A stretch of 64,000 nt of DNA from Serpula lacrymans var. lacrymans S7.9. Taxonomy: Eukaryota; Basidiomycota; Agaricomycetes; Boletales; Serpulaceae. Under the pieces are notes generated by a model that searched no databases, was not told the DNA's origin, and worked only from the letters and a program-made list of their open reading frames with translations. Shown here one piece after another: positions 1-12,480 of this stretch. The number at the start of each line of letters is the position of its first letter. The first letter of the stretch is position 1. The position numbers and the translations under genes are program-made. Where the stretch lies: positions 1,277,893 through 1,341,892 of the forward strand of contig NW_006763295.1 in the NCBI RefSeq assembly GCF_000218685.1. The letters run 5' to 3'.

Positions 1-3000
1 GTCCTAATGTAACAACCAAGAGTTAGTTACTCTGGCGCACACAGGAACACACTATAAAGAGGATGTTGAGGGAGTGGTTACCCCTTAAGCTGCAGAGAGT
101 TTGTTGGTATACAACAGGAGGACTCGCTGAGGAGTCTCCTGGATCTATTGGGGTATATATACTACTACAGGTTGTTTGTACATGTGTACTATACAGTTGA
201 TGAAGGCAGTGGCTGATGATGTCATAGGGCCTAGCCCGTATGGCCAGCTCCACTGCGTGAGAGAGTTACGTCTAAAAGTAAAAGAAAGGCAATGCGGCGC
301 GAGAAAGGGAAATGCCGCGTGGCACTTAAAGTATAAAGTTAAAGCGGAGAATAAAAAGGAAAGGAGATGTCCGGAAATTGTGTTATCGTAACACATAGGG
401 CTTTGTTGACTTGTTCTGAGAAAGCTTCATGCTTTCTGTCCTATGTTTTGGCTGATATGCACTCAATGGTTTTGTGGGGGTAATGTCCAAGGCATACTGG
501 GCAAGCTGGTAGCACAGGGGAGTCTGCATTTGGACAAAAAGTCCACTGCCTCTTTCCTTGCTGTGTGTACATGGTGTAAGATGCTAAAGGTGTCTGGGAG
601 AGAACTGAGTTTAGTCCTGATGTCCAAACATTTATGCATTGTTCAACCTGCAGGGATCAACCAATGGATTCCGAAGAAAGTGCTGAAGATAAGAATGGAG
701 TGAGTCTGCTGATGAGTCCGCAGGTCCGCAGAGTCCGCACTTTTAAGTCTAAACAGAGCGGATACGTTACAGCAAGTTATGGTCTTGCTGGAAAGGCAAT
801 AGTACAAGTGTGGGAGTGATAATATAAGTTGAGGATGAATATAGAGTGGAGAATACAACACTGAAATGACTTCTGAGAGTCCGCATTTTGGGTTTATGGC
901 GACTTATTCAGACAAATTCTGAGTATATGGGGGATCCAAAGATGGTATTCCTTCCTTTTTGGAAGTATAGTTTTATAGTAGTACCAAAAAGGAAATAGCA
1001 AAAATAGTGTAAAACATATGAGAAACAATGGGAGAAATGAAGGATAAACATTCAAAAGTGTCCATATGGAAATGTAGAAAAAAAGCAAGTCATTTCCTGC
1101 TGGTCCAATGTCCAGACAGTCCCATACCATGAAGAACAACTCCTATAATCCATAAAAGGAAAGGAGTAGTTGATCTGCAGACAGCTGTAATGCTCTGGAG
1201 TCCATGTGGAGGCTGTAAGGACCATTTATTATTTCCTTATCTCTCATTCCATGTCTTGGTTCTCAAACACTTTTCCTATTACACCTCTGGCTCTAGGGCT
1301 AGAGGTATCTTTTGCTATCCTGCTTCTCATAGCCCTCACAGGCTTTCTTAACCATTGTTGCCACTTTGTATTGCAGATCAGAGACTGGGTAATACTCCCA
1401 GCCAGCCAGCACAATGGGTAAGGGCTGGTGGTAGAGATCTCGCCAACCAGCTCCAAGCCCCATCAGTGCCTGGAGATATTAATAAACACTTTAGTCAGGA
1501 TTGTACCTCACCATGAGGATACGGTTCCTGAACATGCATAACAATACTTATTATTAGTACATTCTCTCACCTGCTGATTAATCCTTAGAAGATGTAGGAT
1601 AGTTATTCTTCTTCTTATTGGTTGATTTCTTCCTCAGACCATTTTTCTTTTATTCCTCTTTCAGTCTGAGGGATAGACGGTTAGCTATATGAGCCCTACA
1701 TATCCATGTATAGTTCTTTAGCTTTCTATTACTTGAATAACCCGCTTTACTCCTTACCAAGAAACCCTTGAGTTTACTCCCAAAAGTCCTCTACTTGCTA
1801 TATTTGCTAGCATCTGTTGACCTCAAGCTCATCGTACCTCTTACTCCCTGCAAGTGCAGACGGTGTCATGCACCAAAGTTGATTGGTAGCATGGACAGGT
1901 GTCAAGAATGAAGTGAATATTCAAAAAGACTCGCCTTTGCGCCACACAGGCACAGTGCCACATGGAATAGTAATCAATATTGTCTTTTTCGAATTTGTGG
2001 CTGATCAGCACCACCTCTATTAGGCAATCCAGTCGTGTTCACCTTTGCTTTTCCATTTGGTACTTTCTGCATTTCGGCATTTCGGCAAATTTTTGCGTTG
2101 CCACTGGCTATACATTGCATTGCGCCCTCGCTTTTGTTGTTTCCCTTACTCCCCTTCCTTTGCCTAGCCCCACCATGGGCCCCTTCCTCTCCTTTTTATT
2201 CTCACCTGACGGTCGTTTCTGGATCCCCATTCTAATCCACTTTTTCGTCACCTCCACCCTCCTCCTCCTCATCTTCTTTGCTCCCCCACCATTTCTGATG
2301 TCACCACTTCCCATCCGCTTCCGTCGCCAATCCGCTGACTACCACGTGCCACTGCTGATATCAGCAAAGCCCCGGCAGCCAGTCCAAATAGGGCAACAGG
2401 TCCATCTTCATGACGTCGATCTGCCATCATATACTATCAAAACATCGGTCGCTCGTCTTGCCTGGTTGGAGCGTGGGTAGGTAGTTTTTGAGCTGGAGAA
2501 GGTTCATCCCCTTGCGTCGCCCATGTTCATCGCTGTCCCATTCACTTGGGTACACTTATCTTTTGTCCATCGTCTTCGCTACAGCTACAGCTACCACATG
2601 CTGCCTGGGACTCACTTGTTCCAAATTGGAACTACTCCTCTCCCTCCCTCATTTGATCAGGTGGTCCAACACAACCAGTACATTGGTAAGGCCATGGAAC
2701 TGTCGGATTTGGACTAGGTGGTGGACCGGTGGCTCCAGTTTCTTTTTTTCAGCAGAACATTCATTCACAGTGCAATTATTTTTGATTTTTGAATCATTTT
2801 TATGGACACATATTTTTTTAGAATGCCTGACTGACAATAAAGGAACTGTGTTGATACTGATAGTGTTTTGCCTTGCCCTTTTTTTACTGCATCTTCCCAT
2901 GACATCATGATTTTCCTGCTCTCTTTTTGCTATTGGACTTTACTTTATGGCTGTACAAACCTGTGACATTACTTACACAGCATTTATTGTTCTATCTCTT

Positions 3001-3173
3001 TCTTTTCCTTATTTTGACAATCTTATCCTGTACTACCTATGCAGGATTTGTCAGCATACATTCCTTCCTTCATGTTCTTTCTCATTCTTTTTGCACAGCT
3101 ATACTGTGCATAGCCTCCCTTTCTTTTACTATGTAAACCCCTGTATCAAGAAAAGTATGACACCATCCCTACC
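1..3173. other. Repeat-like, pyrimidine-rich DNA without a supported gene
   Basis: No open frame here resembles a protein I recognise. Short frames on both strands are interrupted and of odd composition. From about 1980 to 3170 the plus strand is strongly C/T-rich, which creates spurious hydrophobic frames. The heptamer GTCCGCA occurs four times (716, 724, 733 and 879). The stretch probably consists of decayed transposable-element DNA next to an assembly gap, which is an inference. Confidence 0.5.
716..885 (+). repeat. Short GTCCGCA motif cluster
   Basis: The heptamer GTCCGCA occurs at 716, 724 and 733, nearly back to back, and again at 879. It is a small direct-repeat cluster inside otherwise gene-poor DNA. 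Its function is unknown; it may be part of an old element. Confidence 0.45.
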
Positions 3174-3273
3174 NNNNNNNNNNNNNNNNNNNNNNNNNNN
3201 NNNNNNNNNNNNNNNNNNNNNNNNNNNNNNNNNNNNNNNNNNNNNNNNNNNNNNNNNNNNNNNNNNNNNNNNN
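3174..3273. other. Assembly gap (100 N)
   Basis: Exactly 100 unknown bases. The round number is the usual placeholder for a gap of unknown size, so real distance and content are not known. Sequence on both sides is gene-poor, in keeping with a collapsed repeat. Confidence 0.98.
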
Positions 3274-4509
3274 TCTTGGATCCTTTTATCATTGAGAAGT
3301 GTTTGATTCCCAATTCTGTCTACTGAGTTCATGTTTGAATGTTTATTTTTACAGGGTGTAATGCTACATCAAGATGGTATTCAGACCTCATCTGTCCTAA
3401 GCACCACATTGAATATTTGTGCTGAATACAAGGGTGGTACCCTTGTGCACCCTAAAAATTCAGTCTTAATGATTTGTTTGTATTAAAGTGTCCTTGAAAC
3501 TGTGAGTGATGTTCTGAAAAGATTTGCCACTGACAGACTTATCTATGACTCACGGCTGGACTATTGTAGGCTTAGCTTAAAGGAGAAGCTCATGAATGGA
3601 CTTACCAAGTGATATTAAGATCAATGAAGGTCATTCCAACCTCAAACACTGCTCAGAAACTGCTGTTCAGAGTGCCACAGGTGATCACCAAGTTTAGCAG
3701 CTCTGATGAAAACACCATAACTATACCCTCAAAAGGAAAATGCAAAGTCAGTGGAGTGACAAGACCATTTTCCCCCACCAAAAAGGGAAACACTACCAAA
3801 TCTCCAAGTACCTCAACCTTGGATCTCAATGAGCCCTTTATAATCATAAAGATGAGTTTACTGGAGTGATGATATGTTTAGTTTTCTTGGACAATATGAC
3901 TTGTAGATACAAACATCTTGCATGATGTGACCTTTTGCACCTTAGTGTTCTTGCATGCCATCAAATATAAAAGTGTGGTTTACCTAACTTAGTACAAAGT
4001 GCTGCTACAATTACTTATATGCTCAGCAAAAGCGCAAACCAAACTGATAAAATTCTCAAGGCCTTCATCACAAAAACAGGTGAACTCTGCTTTTGCGTGA
4101 TGGCAGTTGGCAAACATCACCACACAGATACTAGTATTGGATAGGTTGGGCATGAAATAGCAGGCTTAGAAGCAAGTTGTGTAGTACAACCAAAGCATGT
4201 CATTTCTGGATGCATGATATTCTCTGGTAAAATCGTAGGGGATCGGCCTAGCTGTCTGATATGAGAGTGTCGCACAAGATGGCATTGATGGCCATTTGTA
4301 TGGAGTTGAGCGAGGCTGTCAAGTGTGCTTATAGGTTGTCAGAAATTGCATTTGTGTAAAGTACAACTAAGTAATAGATAGTAGATATGAAATCAAGCGG
4401 CTTCAAGCAATCCGTAGATCACTAACAGTAAGAATATATTCTAGGAGTAGTTATTGTTGGAATTAACAAGTGCACACTCTTGAACCTGATTGTAAGGCCA
4501 TAGAAATTG
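3274..4509. other. Intergenic, downstream of the Plavaka transposase
   Basis: No recognisable coding sequence. One 86-codon plus-strand frame (3609-3869) is Ser/Thr/Lys-rich and matches nothing I know. If the Plavaka element still has its downstream terminal repeat it should lie here, but I could not pair it by eye with a partner beyond 8746. Confidence 0.4.
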
Positions 4510-7500
4510 TTAGAATGACCCATCTAGATCATCTTCCTCTGATCCCCAACCGCTGGAGGCATCCTCTGTGCCATATCCCTCTGGGTCCAACTCTGAGTCA
4601 TCTTCCAGGTCGTTGTCACTGTTGAGATTGTTGTTGCTGAGCATGATTTGACTGCAAGTGGCTTCATTCTCTGTTGCATCTGAGTCCAAGTCATCATCCT
4701 TCTCGGCAGTATCATGGTGGTTGTCACTGGTTTCACAGTTGTCACCATCAAAATCTTGTTGAAGGATCCTTGTACCCGCATGACCAATTCCTTTGCCCCT
4801 GTACCTCATGAACATATCCCGGTCGACAAAGCTGATGATACAGAAGTTATAATATGCACTCCATTTAAAAGAGCAGTCACAACTCACATATTAACATAGT
4901 AACTAGCCCATTCATCGCTTTCCCCTACTGCAAGTCCAGTACTACCAATGCAAGGTAACAATGATGATGTTCGGCCATCAGCAAAACATGGAATTAGGTG
5001 ACATCCCCGAATGACAAGGGATGGATCAAGAAATTCAAAGGCTGCCTCATTGTTGCTCAGCATATACTTGACTTTTGGTAGCCGAGCTGTTTTCAAGAAG
5101 TTGGTGTGATACCCTTTCACAATTTCAAACCAACGGACCCAGAGGACCTGGATGTGCTGAACTGACAGGTTTGCCGACGATGGACCTGTGTGAAGGACTT
5201 GAAGTTGAAATATCCCTAGTACATGTGCATACCAAAATGCATGACTACCAAGTGTCGCACCTGAAGATAAGGCCATGATGTTACCACCCATTCGTGTGTT
5301 GACAATGTCTTGGTCACAACGCACATCGTAGGTTGTATAGTTGATGTGAAGAAGGCTGGACGGATACAATTTATTTCCAAGGGTCTTGATAGTGTCATGG
5401 TCTGTCTCATTGAAGTGGTAGCCATCAGTGCTATGCTCCAGGCCAAGCAGTCGACTGAGGATGTGGTTCTTTAGCTTTGATATGAAATTCTGTGATAACA
5501 GTCAGAGCAAACTCGCTGGTTTGAGATTTGTAAATTTACAAAAAATGCTGGGTCATCACTCGGGAATGAATGAGACCACAAAAAAATATTGAGAAAAATA
5601 TTCCTTGGGCTTGCAATGCGGTGGTGCATCTTGGGTAAGATCTCGGCGCAAACTAATGTATCACTCTCATCATGCTCGGTCTGGTGTGGGTGGCCCCCAA
5701 AGTTGTTAGGGATGCGAGAATGATTATTGTGGAAGTGTGTTGCATGGCGCTCAAGCTGAGTCATTTGTTTGATTGGATCTTTCTTATTCATGCGCCTATA
5801 GAATTGCTTCACAATCCGGTGGGCCGACTCTCCCTGTTTGAGAAACTGTATATCAGAAAACTCGGAAACAAATGATAGAGATCGTTATCCTCACAATTTG
5901 AGTAGTGTAAGAGTCCGTTGTTCCAAAAAGGCGGATTGTCTTAACATAATCACCTAAAGCATGAATCTTGTATGTCAATAAGTTGAATTTTTTTTGTCGT
6001 GGTATCTCGTTTGTCCTACTTGCCTGAGAGCTTCCAGAATTATCATTAACACAAGGTTGATTTGAAGTGCTGTTGTGTTTCTTCCGACGTGTGCGTGATG
6101 AGACTTCCCTCGGTAGTTCTTTTGTTCTGAATACAGCACAGGTTACATCTCGGAATTTGTGCAACTATTTTCCTAGATTAACGGTAGCACTTTCAAGAGC
6201 TGCTAATGTTGATTCTGTATGTAGCCGGAGTATTGCTAATGTGTGCCATTCTGCTAGACGGAATAATAATGTTGTTATATTTGTGTTGTGGGGCAATGGC
6301 AGAAGCCCTTCAAATACTGGAATAGTGCACTACATAACAGATGTATAACCACAAGTGAGCAATTTTGATGCACATACATATAGCCAGTGCATACCTGGAG
6401 TAGGTCCTCAAAGTCTCGGGCTGCGAGTTTTTTCATTTCACTTGCATTATTAGAAAAGCAGCGAATTGTTGATTGACCAAATGGAGAAATTTGACGGAAT
6501 CTAGTGAGAATGGTATATCAGTAAAAGATTACAACAGAGAAGATAAACATACCTAGCATCCAGTTTGGCTACAGTGTAACTGCCCCCTACTGAAGCATGC
6601 AGTATATGGATTAGGTGTGTAAAGACAGCTTTCCATACACCTAGTTCAAACTCATGCATAATGTCAACAACAAGCATTGTGAAGACATTTGATGTGTTAT
6701 TGAGTCTATCCGCAAAAGAGTTCTGGTATTACATGAGCAAGAATTTAGGGACTTGGAAATAATAGATGTCGGTATCACTTACAACTGTAGGGACAAGTCA
6801 ATCATTTTTAAGAACACCTTCCACAGCTGAACTTGTGACTGAATAACCAAGACGGTATATGAACTCTCTAGCTGTCTTAATCTTGTCTGCAGTGTATCTT
6901 CGAGCTTTTGTTATTTGTGCTTGTAAATCCCGTACTTGTCCCATTTTGGGTATTTCTGACTTGAGCACTAAACACCGTGGGCAGGGACATTGTCCCATAT
7001 CCCGGGTAGTTGCTATCAAGACCCTGGAGCAGAGATAATTGTTAATCAGCAATGTCTATGAGGTAAAATAATAAAGGTTACTTCTCAGGATAATCTGCCG
7101 AGTAAGTGAATACACAAGGGTATATGCAATGAACAACCCCATTGCTACACTTGAGAACTATACCATGCTTATAAGCATGTAAAAACTCATCATCAAGGAA
7201 TGATTGCCACACAGCAAGGAAAAGCTCTCGGCGACAGTGAGTGAGAAGGGGTGAATAATGGCTTTTACGATGAGTGCCTTTCTTGGTGATAAAATCTTGA
7301 ATTTGATCCGGAACCTAATTACAAAGATTTAGTAGAGTGAGCACATAAGTTTCAACAGACTTACCAATGGAATATAAGCTACATGATTGCATGCACCTGA
7401 ATTTGGGCACGCACAGATGTACTTTGAAAGATTGGCAAAATACAGATAGACTGGCCAGGCTTTGGCTGTACCAAAGCTTCCCAAGTGTGTCGAGTCCAAC

Positions 7501-8746
7501 CAGAATGTTAGGCCTAAAATAACTCTCTCAAGATTACACCCTGGTTCAGGTGGTTGTTTCTGGAGATTGTCATGAGCTTGTAGCCATGCGTCAGAGGTAT
7601 AAACCTCATCAAATACACGTTCAACAGGAGCTGTGCTATTAGCCTGGAAAAACTGTTTGAATGGGAATAGGTGAAACTTCTTAGCCAGTGGGCTGCTAAA
7701 TGCTTCCTTTATCACTTCGATGAGTGGACAATAGTGCATTCCAGTTACATTGAATGTCTCCATTTTGCTGGCTGCTTTTGATCCTGTCAGTACACTAATT
7801 GGGATAGACTTTTCATGCCAAGAGCCCCTGGCCTTATATGGAAGACTCCCCTGCTGAGCTTCACTGAGACGCTTTGCTTCTCGTCTTGTATTGAAGTCAA
7901 CCAGATCTTCAACTCTGAAATCTTCGGCAGAGAGAACATTGTGAGCCAGGCGATTGATTTCCTCTTTTGACTTCTGCGGCTTACCTGTAAACATCCAGTC
8001 CATCACACGATAGACTGACATGTTCTTATAAGGCCAAGGGGGAAGTGGACGTACACCATCTTCATGGCTCTTGTCAGCATCTGGTCGTTGGAATGTGGAT
8101 GGAGATAGAAGGTCGTCTGCATCTACAGTGCAGTCGGGGTCATAGGAGGGCCGGCTTTTATATTCACGCAGTAGCCCAAAGGTATTTGCAGCTGTGCAAA
8201 TTGTGTCCCATACATGAAGAATTACGCGTGGGACATGAACTTCTTTGTTGGCTATTTGCACAGATGGCTGGGTTGCAGTTATAGCTTCCGGTCCTTCTGG
8301 GGACAAATCCAAGAACCTCCCTGGAAGTCAGTAGTTACGCTTGGGCTGACCAGCTCTTGTCAAATGGGGTGCTAGTTGTTCTACAGCGCAACCTTCTACC
8401 GGCTGAGGCATTGATGATATATCAACACAATCTGTACCGTGACAATGGTTAGAATGTACATTAGGAATCTGTTTTGCTCTTACCCATAGCACTATTTGTT
8501 TCAGAGTTAATTGTCTACATTGAATATATAAAAATCGGCCACAAGTCTGTAAGATTTGTTACATACCGCTTTCATTGCAGCAGCCTTTGCTGAAACTTCT
8601 TGTATCCGCAAGCTCTTCTCAATAGCCTGTTGGCTTTTTGCAACATCAACTTGAACATGCTTGTGCGCCCTGCAATTTTTTTGATGCACATAGAGTCCCT
8701 TCCGACTGCCAAATGATTTCTGGCATGGTGTTGTACAATTAAACAT
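4510..8746 (-). mobile_element. Plavaka-type DNA transposon, coding body
   Basis: The interval contains the coding body of a Plavaka element, a cut-and-paste transposon lineage related to KDZ/CMC elements that is abundant in Agaricomycetes. It is recognised only from the transposase (next entry). Terminal inverted repeats and target-site duplication were not identified, so the true element ends are unknown and probably lie within 3274-4509 and 8747-10156. Confidence 0.75.
4510..8746 (-). pseudogene. Plavaka transposase with two in-frame stops
   Basis: This is a multi-exon transposase read on the minus strand. Order of visible parts: an N-terminal zinc-finger-like segment (FNCTTPCQKSFGSRKGLYVH) starting at 8746; the large exon 7329-8312 with the family stretches HVWDTI, GLLREY, FWLDSTHLGSFGTAKAW and NSGACNHVAYIP; then YSADYPEKV, a CPCPRC motif, HEFELGVWK, and a C-terminal part ending in an acidic tail at 4510. 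Introns of 50-80 nt with good GT-AG ends join these parts. Two stops break the joined frame: TGA at 6798-6800 just before LVPT, and TAG at 6165-6167 just before LHKFRD. Elsewhere the frame is well preserved, so inactivation looks recent. A readthrough or unseen splice cannot be excluded, but neither stop lies in an obvious intron. Confidence 0.8.
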
Positions 8747-10156
8747 TATTAGGCAGCAAATAATAAGGACGAGTATAAATCTTCTATGCATAGCGGATTT
8801 CTTTGCTTGAAGTTGAGAGCCACCTGTGTGAAGTCATTGGTCAAGATGCAGGTTACTAGAGAGGGGAAATGTACCATCAGTTGCACAACGGGCGGGTCAT
8901 GTGGTCACATGATACTGACAGTTATCTGACAGATCTTCAAAGCTGTAAGAGACACAGATCAATTTGACTATTTTGGCCACTCTATACCGCAGTCAGACAG
9001 ATTTTAAAAGAGGAAGACTGTTATACCGCTAGATTCAGTATATTGCAATGTAAATTTACGAAATATTCCACACCTTGCAAGAAACAATCTTGATCTGGTA
9101 CACGCATAGGGCCTGACATTGTTGGAATTTTTCAAGCATGGCTCTGACAGGTTGCTTTTCATGTAAAGCACTTACCATTTACAGTTACAATATGAATCCT
9201 AACAACGGCTGTCTTCAATGCACCACAGTACTAAGTAATAAATAGACGACCTGTCAAGTCCATATTCTGTCAGCGGCTGTGGGGCCTATCAAAATGACCT
9301 ATTTTATCCCGAGTCTTCCCTGTTCATGTACACACTGGTAGTAAACCTGTAAACATGTCCATGTGCAAGGGTTAGCATGATAATTTGGTACTGGGATATG
9401 AATAACTTGGTCTTTGAGAAACAAATATGCACAGTAAGCTGTGAGGGGAGACATGAGGGAGGAAGATGCTTCTACCTTGGCTTGAATGGAAGCGCTGATA
9501 AAGCCAAGGTGGAGATGACAGACAAGAATAGCAGGTGGGGTGATGTGTGACCCGTCACAAACATCAATTCTATCAGTGACTATAATCGGATATCATAGCC
9601 CATGTTGACTAGTGGCAGCCTCAAGTTTGCGTTTGGGCACACAACCAGCCTGCAGGCTGTGCTGGCAAGTCGCCGTCTGGGAAGGTTGAAAGCAAAAACT
9701 TGGAAGTCTTAATGTGAGCAAAGGCCAAGTGTATCATGCACGCACTCATTTTCCCAGGATCTCCCGAACTCATTCTCTGCTCCTACCGCATCCGTACAAT
9801 TCAGGATCCAAACAAATCAAGATGTTGTTTTTTTTTTATTTCAAGCAAGAGCAAACATGGATGTCAGAGAAACTACTTGGTAATAGGTACAACCAGGTAA
9901 GAAGCTAGAAGATGTCACCGTATCAATAACAGGCAGTATCTATATCTAGTGCCCTCTGGGACAGTAGCTCATCCATAACCAAGGCAAGAAGGTGCTGCAT
10001 GTCCCGCTTTCCATTTTGCCAAGATCATTGGAGGCAGCACCTCATCAACGTCAGAAAGGCAGTTAGCAAGAGTCCTACATGCTGACAGTGCATTCAAGTC
10101 CTTGGTCCCAGAGGCTGGTTACCACAGATAGTGTGTGATATCAAACTGCAAGGTTT
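8747..10156. other. Gene-poor flank of the Plavaka element
   Basis: No supported gene. Frames are short and broken. The stretch is probably the element's 5' non-coding region plus flanking repeat DNA. A short poly-T run (about 9828-9838) is present. Confidence 0.4.
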
Positions 10157-10183
10157 TAGCGCTTATGCCTCATCGCCCATTCT

Positions 10184-10615
10184 ATGACCTCTCCAAACAT
10201 GCCCATTGCATTCGTCTCCGTCGCCATTCAGCGCGCTACAGAAGACCTCCCACTCCCCTCTTTGTACAAATGTCCCGTCTCTCCTGACAAAGAAACACCC
10301 GCTCCTCTTGTCACTATCCTAACACTGGGAGTCTCCCCTTCTTATCAGTGTCAGGGTATCGTGCGCGCCCTCGTCCGCTTGGTTACCTCCCGTCTCTGCT
10401 CATCCTCAGCTCACTCCTCGCCCCCCAACGTCTTTCCCCGCTCAATCCCCGCAGCAACCGTCATAGTTGCGCAGGTTGCAACAAGTAATACGGCAGGACA
10501 GGAATTTTACCATCGCCTCGGTTTACAGACTGAGCAAGAGCTACGAGGCGTGTACAAGACTCTTGGGTCAGGGCAGAAAGATGCATACCTCATTGTCGGA
10601 CAAATCACTGTCTGA
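10184..10615 (+). CDS. Truncated GNAT-family N-acetyltransferase (NAA50-like)
   Basis: A 143-codon frame resembling the C-terminal two thirds of a GNAT acetyltransferase, closest in layout to fungal NAA50/NAA60-type protein N-terminal acetyltransferases. Visible features are a beta4 segment (TILTLGVSPSYQ), an acetyl-CoA pyrophosphate-loop remnant (QCQGIV where the family has R/Q-x-x-G-x-G/A), and the late helix/strand (NTAGQEFYHRLGL) followed by a DAYLIVG strand. The N-terminal strand and helices expected before it are absent: a stop at 10157 closes the frame upstream, and an acceptor-like ttttag at 10154-10159 hints that an upstream exon once existed. The last loop glycine is replaced (V). 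It sits between a transposon and other repeats, so a decaying fragment is likely. Catalytic activity is doubtful. Confidence 0.5.
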   Translation: MTSPNMPIAFVSVAIQRATEDLPLPSLYKCPVSPDKETPAPLVTILTLGVSPSYQCQGIVRALVRLVTSRLCSSSAHSSPPNVFPRSIPAATVIVAQVATSNTAGQEFYHRLGLQTEQELRGVYKTLGSGQKDAYLIVGQITV

Positions 10616-11655
10616 TAACATATATCTTCACCGTTGCTTTCTCGTTTCACTAAAACAGTTTAGAATCTACCTATTGGTCATTATTTGATTGCCATGAGAG
10701 ATAAATTAAAGGTTGTCGTATGCGGTGGTTGCACATCTCCGCAGCCTTTGAGCCTACATAACGATGGCAGAGTGGCAACTATATAACTTACGTTGCTAGT
10801 GCAATTCCGGGGTGGTGGCCTTATCATCCGTGATGCTAAAGGTTGCAAGGAAAAATACTACGGAAGAGGCAGAAAGGCTGGGGATATGGAGTGGACTGTG
10901 TTTCTTGCAGAGTGCGAATATGAGGTAGAGCCTATGCAGAGGGGATGTAGGATTGGCATCTCGTATGGGTGCACTTGAAGACATTTGGACCTACCATGGA
11001 TCCCCTTATCACTCCCAGTGAAAAATTCCTCGACTTTCTCACCCTCGTGTTGAATATGTCTCAAGGACATAAAATTGTGTTTTATATGACACAAGAGTAC
11101 ACTGTCAATCCCTCCGAGGTCCTCACAGATTTGTTGGTTCCCCATGTGAGTTATGGATTCAACGCTTTTGATTTAACCCTGGCTGACATCTTATCTCCGT
11201 CATATAGCTGAAAGGAAATAATTCATTACTATACTATGCTATCAGCATTATCTCAACCTCATCATCTTCGACAATATCGGTTATATATTAGTACTGTAGC
11301 TGTATCACTAACTATATTCACCATTTCCTCAGCAACTTCAGTTTCCACATAGTCAAAATACCCATGACGAGCATAATTGCTGGTGGAGCAACCACCAAGC
11401 CATTGTTGTCCACCATAGCAATCTCATCCTCAATTTTTACCTCCGGACTGCACGTAGAACATATATCACAGATTCAGCTTTGTCGTCATACCTCATCCTC
11501 TTCATCTTCTGCCACACAGCTCCCCAGTTGCTACCAAGTTTTTTGTACATCATCATGAAATCGTCAATATCCTTGTAAGTGATTGTTCCTGCAACCTCTT
11601 CAACTTCTTCAATTGCATCAATTTTGTGTTTACAACTAGAAGTAGCCCATCCTTG
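10616..11655. other. Intergenic with possible 3' exon of the coiled-coil gene
   Basis: No recognised gene. On the minus strand about 11420-11630 an open stretch reads KIDAIEEVEEVAGTITYKDI and then a Lys/Met-rich helix ending in a stop. This looks like coding sequence and might be a further exon of the gene at 11656-12184, but I found no phase-compatible splice. A small plus-strand frame at 10984-11211 has no known match. Confidence 0.35.
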
Positions 11656-12184
11656 TCATTCTGGAGTTGAGACAGGTGTCAGGAGAGGAGAAGATTGATA
11701 GACGTCAGGTTGATGAGCAGGATAATCAGGCCAGTTCTCTGATTCCGCCATATTCTCAAACTCTCTGAGCCTTTCTCTGTCTACAATCATATCCAGGCAG
11801 TAAGACATTGCTTCCTGATGTGCCTTTAGAGCTTGTTCTGATTCCATGTCGCATAGTTTCTTGGAGGTATTCAGTTGAATCTCTAACAAATTGATCTTGC
11901 GGTACAAATCTGATGTTGGTGCTAGCAGCAACAATGAGATTTTTTCACCACCAATTAGCAGTTATACATACTGTCATCTGTTTGAATCCCTTTGTCAGTG
12001 ATGTGGTGTATAATGTGAGGCAGGTTTCTATTTCCATGTAAAACTTGACGACATCAGTTTTTTTGTTGCAGATATAGGATCACGACATACTTTCCCTTAG
12101 GTCTTCTTTATGTACGGAAATTGTCACATACTCGCCATTATTCTTGGCTACTACTGGCCCGGTCCTCTGGTCCGCGTGTTCCAT
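11656..12184 (-). CDS. Uncharacterised coiled-coil protein
   Basis: I do not recognise the family. Three exons join cleanly in frame: 12091-12184 (starts MEHADQRTG), 11972-12043, and 11656-11921, separated by introns 12044-12090 (47 nt) and 11922-11971 (50 nt), both opening with GTATGT and the second carrying a CTAAT branch-site-like sequence. The last exon encodes a charged amphipathic helix (SDLYRKINLLEIQLNTSKK through RERLREFENMAES) expected to form a coiled coil, then a Pro/Ser-rich tail ending at TGA 11656-11658. It is divergent from the DUF6698 gene with about 300 bp between the starts, so the two may share a promoter. An upstream extension of the first exon (open to 12307) and a further 3' exon near 11420-11630 are possible. 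Confidence 0.5.
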
Positions 12185-12480
12185 AATTGAGTAAGCTGAA
12201 TGTGGGGCAAATTTGTTGACTGGTGCAAAACAAGTAGAACTTGAGTACGAAGAGTTTAACAAGAGCAGGACAGTGGGTATAATCTTTCTATATGTTCCCT
12301 TATCCAATATCCTAATATGTTCAGTCTAACGGCAGGAGTATATTGCTGCTAGCATAGCTTTACAGACATAAGCCAAACTCTCCATTCTCGGAGCTTCAGT
12401 CTCCACTACCATTTTTATCCTTTCTCTTTTTTGCTTCCATTTCAATCTCCAGATCCCTGTCCACCCTGGATCTCCTTACT

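Noticed and set aside
8..395. Possible solo LTR (starts TGTAACA, ends GTAACA)
   Set aside because: The ends are not a proper inverted pair (TGTTAC would be expected), flanking five-base direct repeats do not match, and no second copy is in the window.
1980..2480. 166-codon plus-strand frame
   Set aside because: Composition is that of C/T-rich DNA (Phe/Leu/Pro/Ser), with no start context, family pattern or splice support.
2947..3332. Frames running through the N gap on both strands
   Set aside because: They are artefacts of unknown bases.
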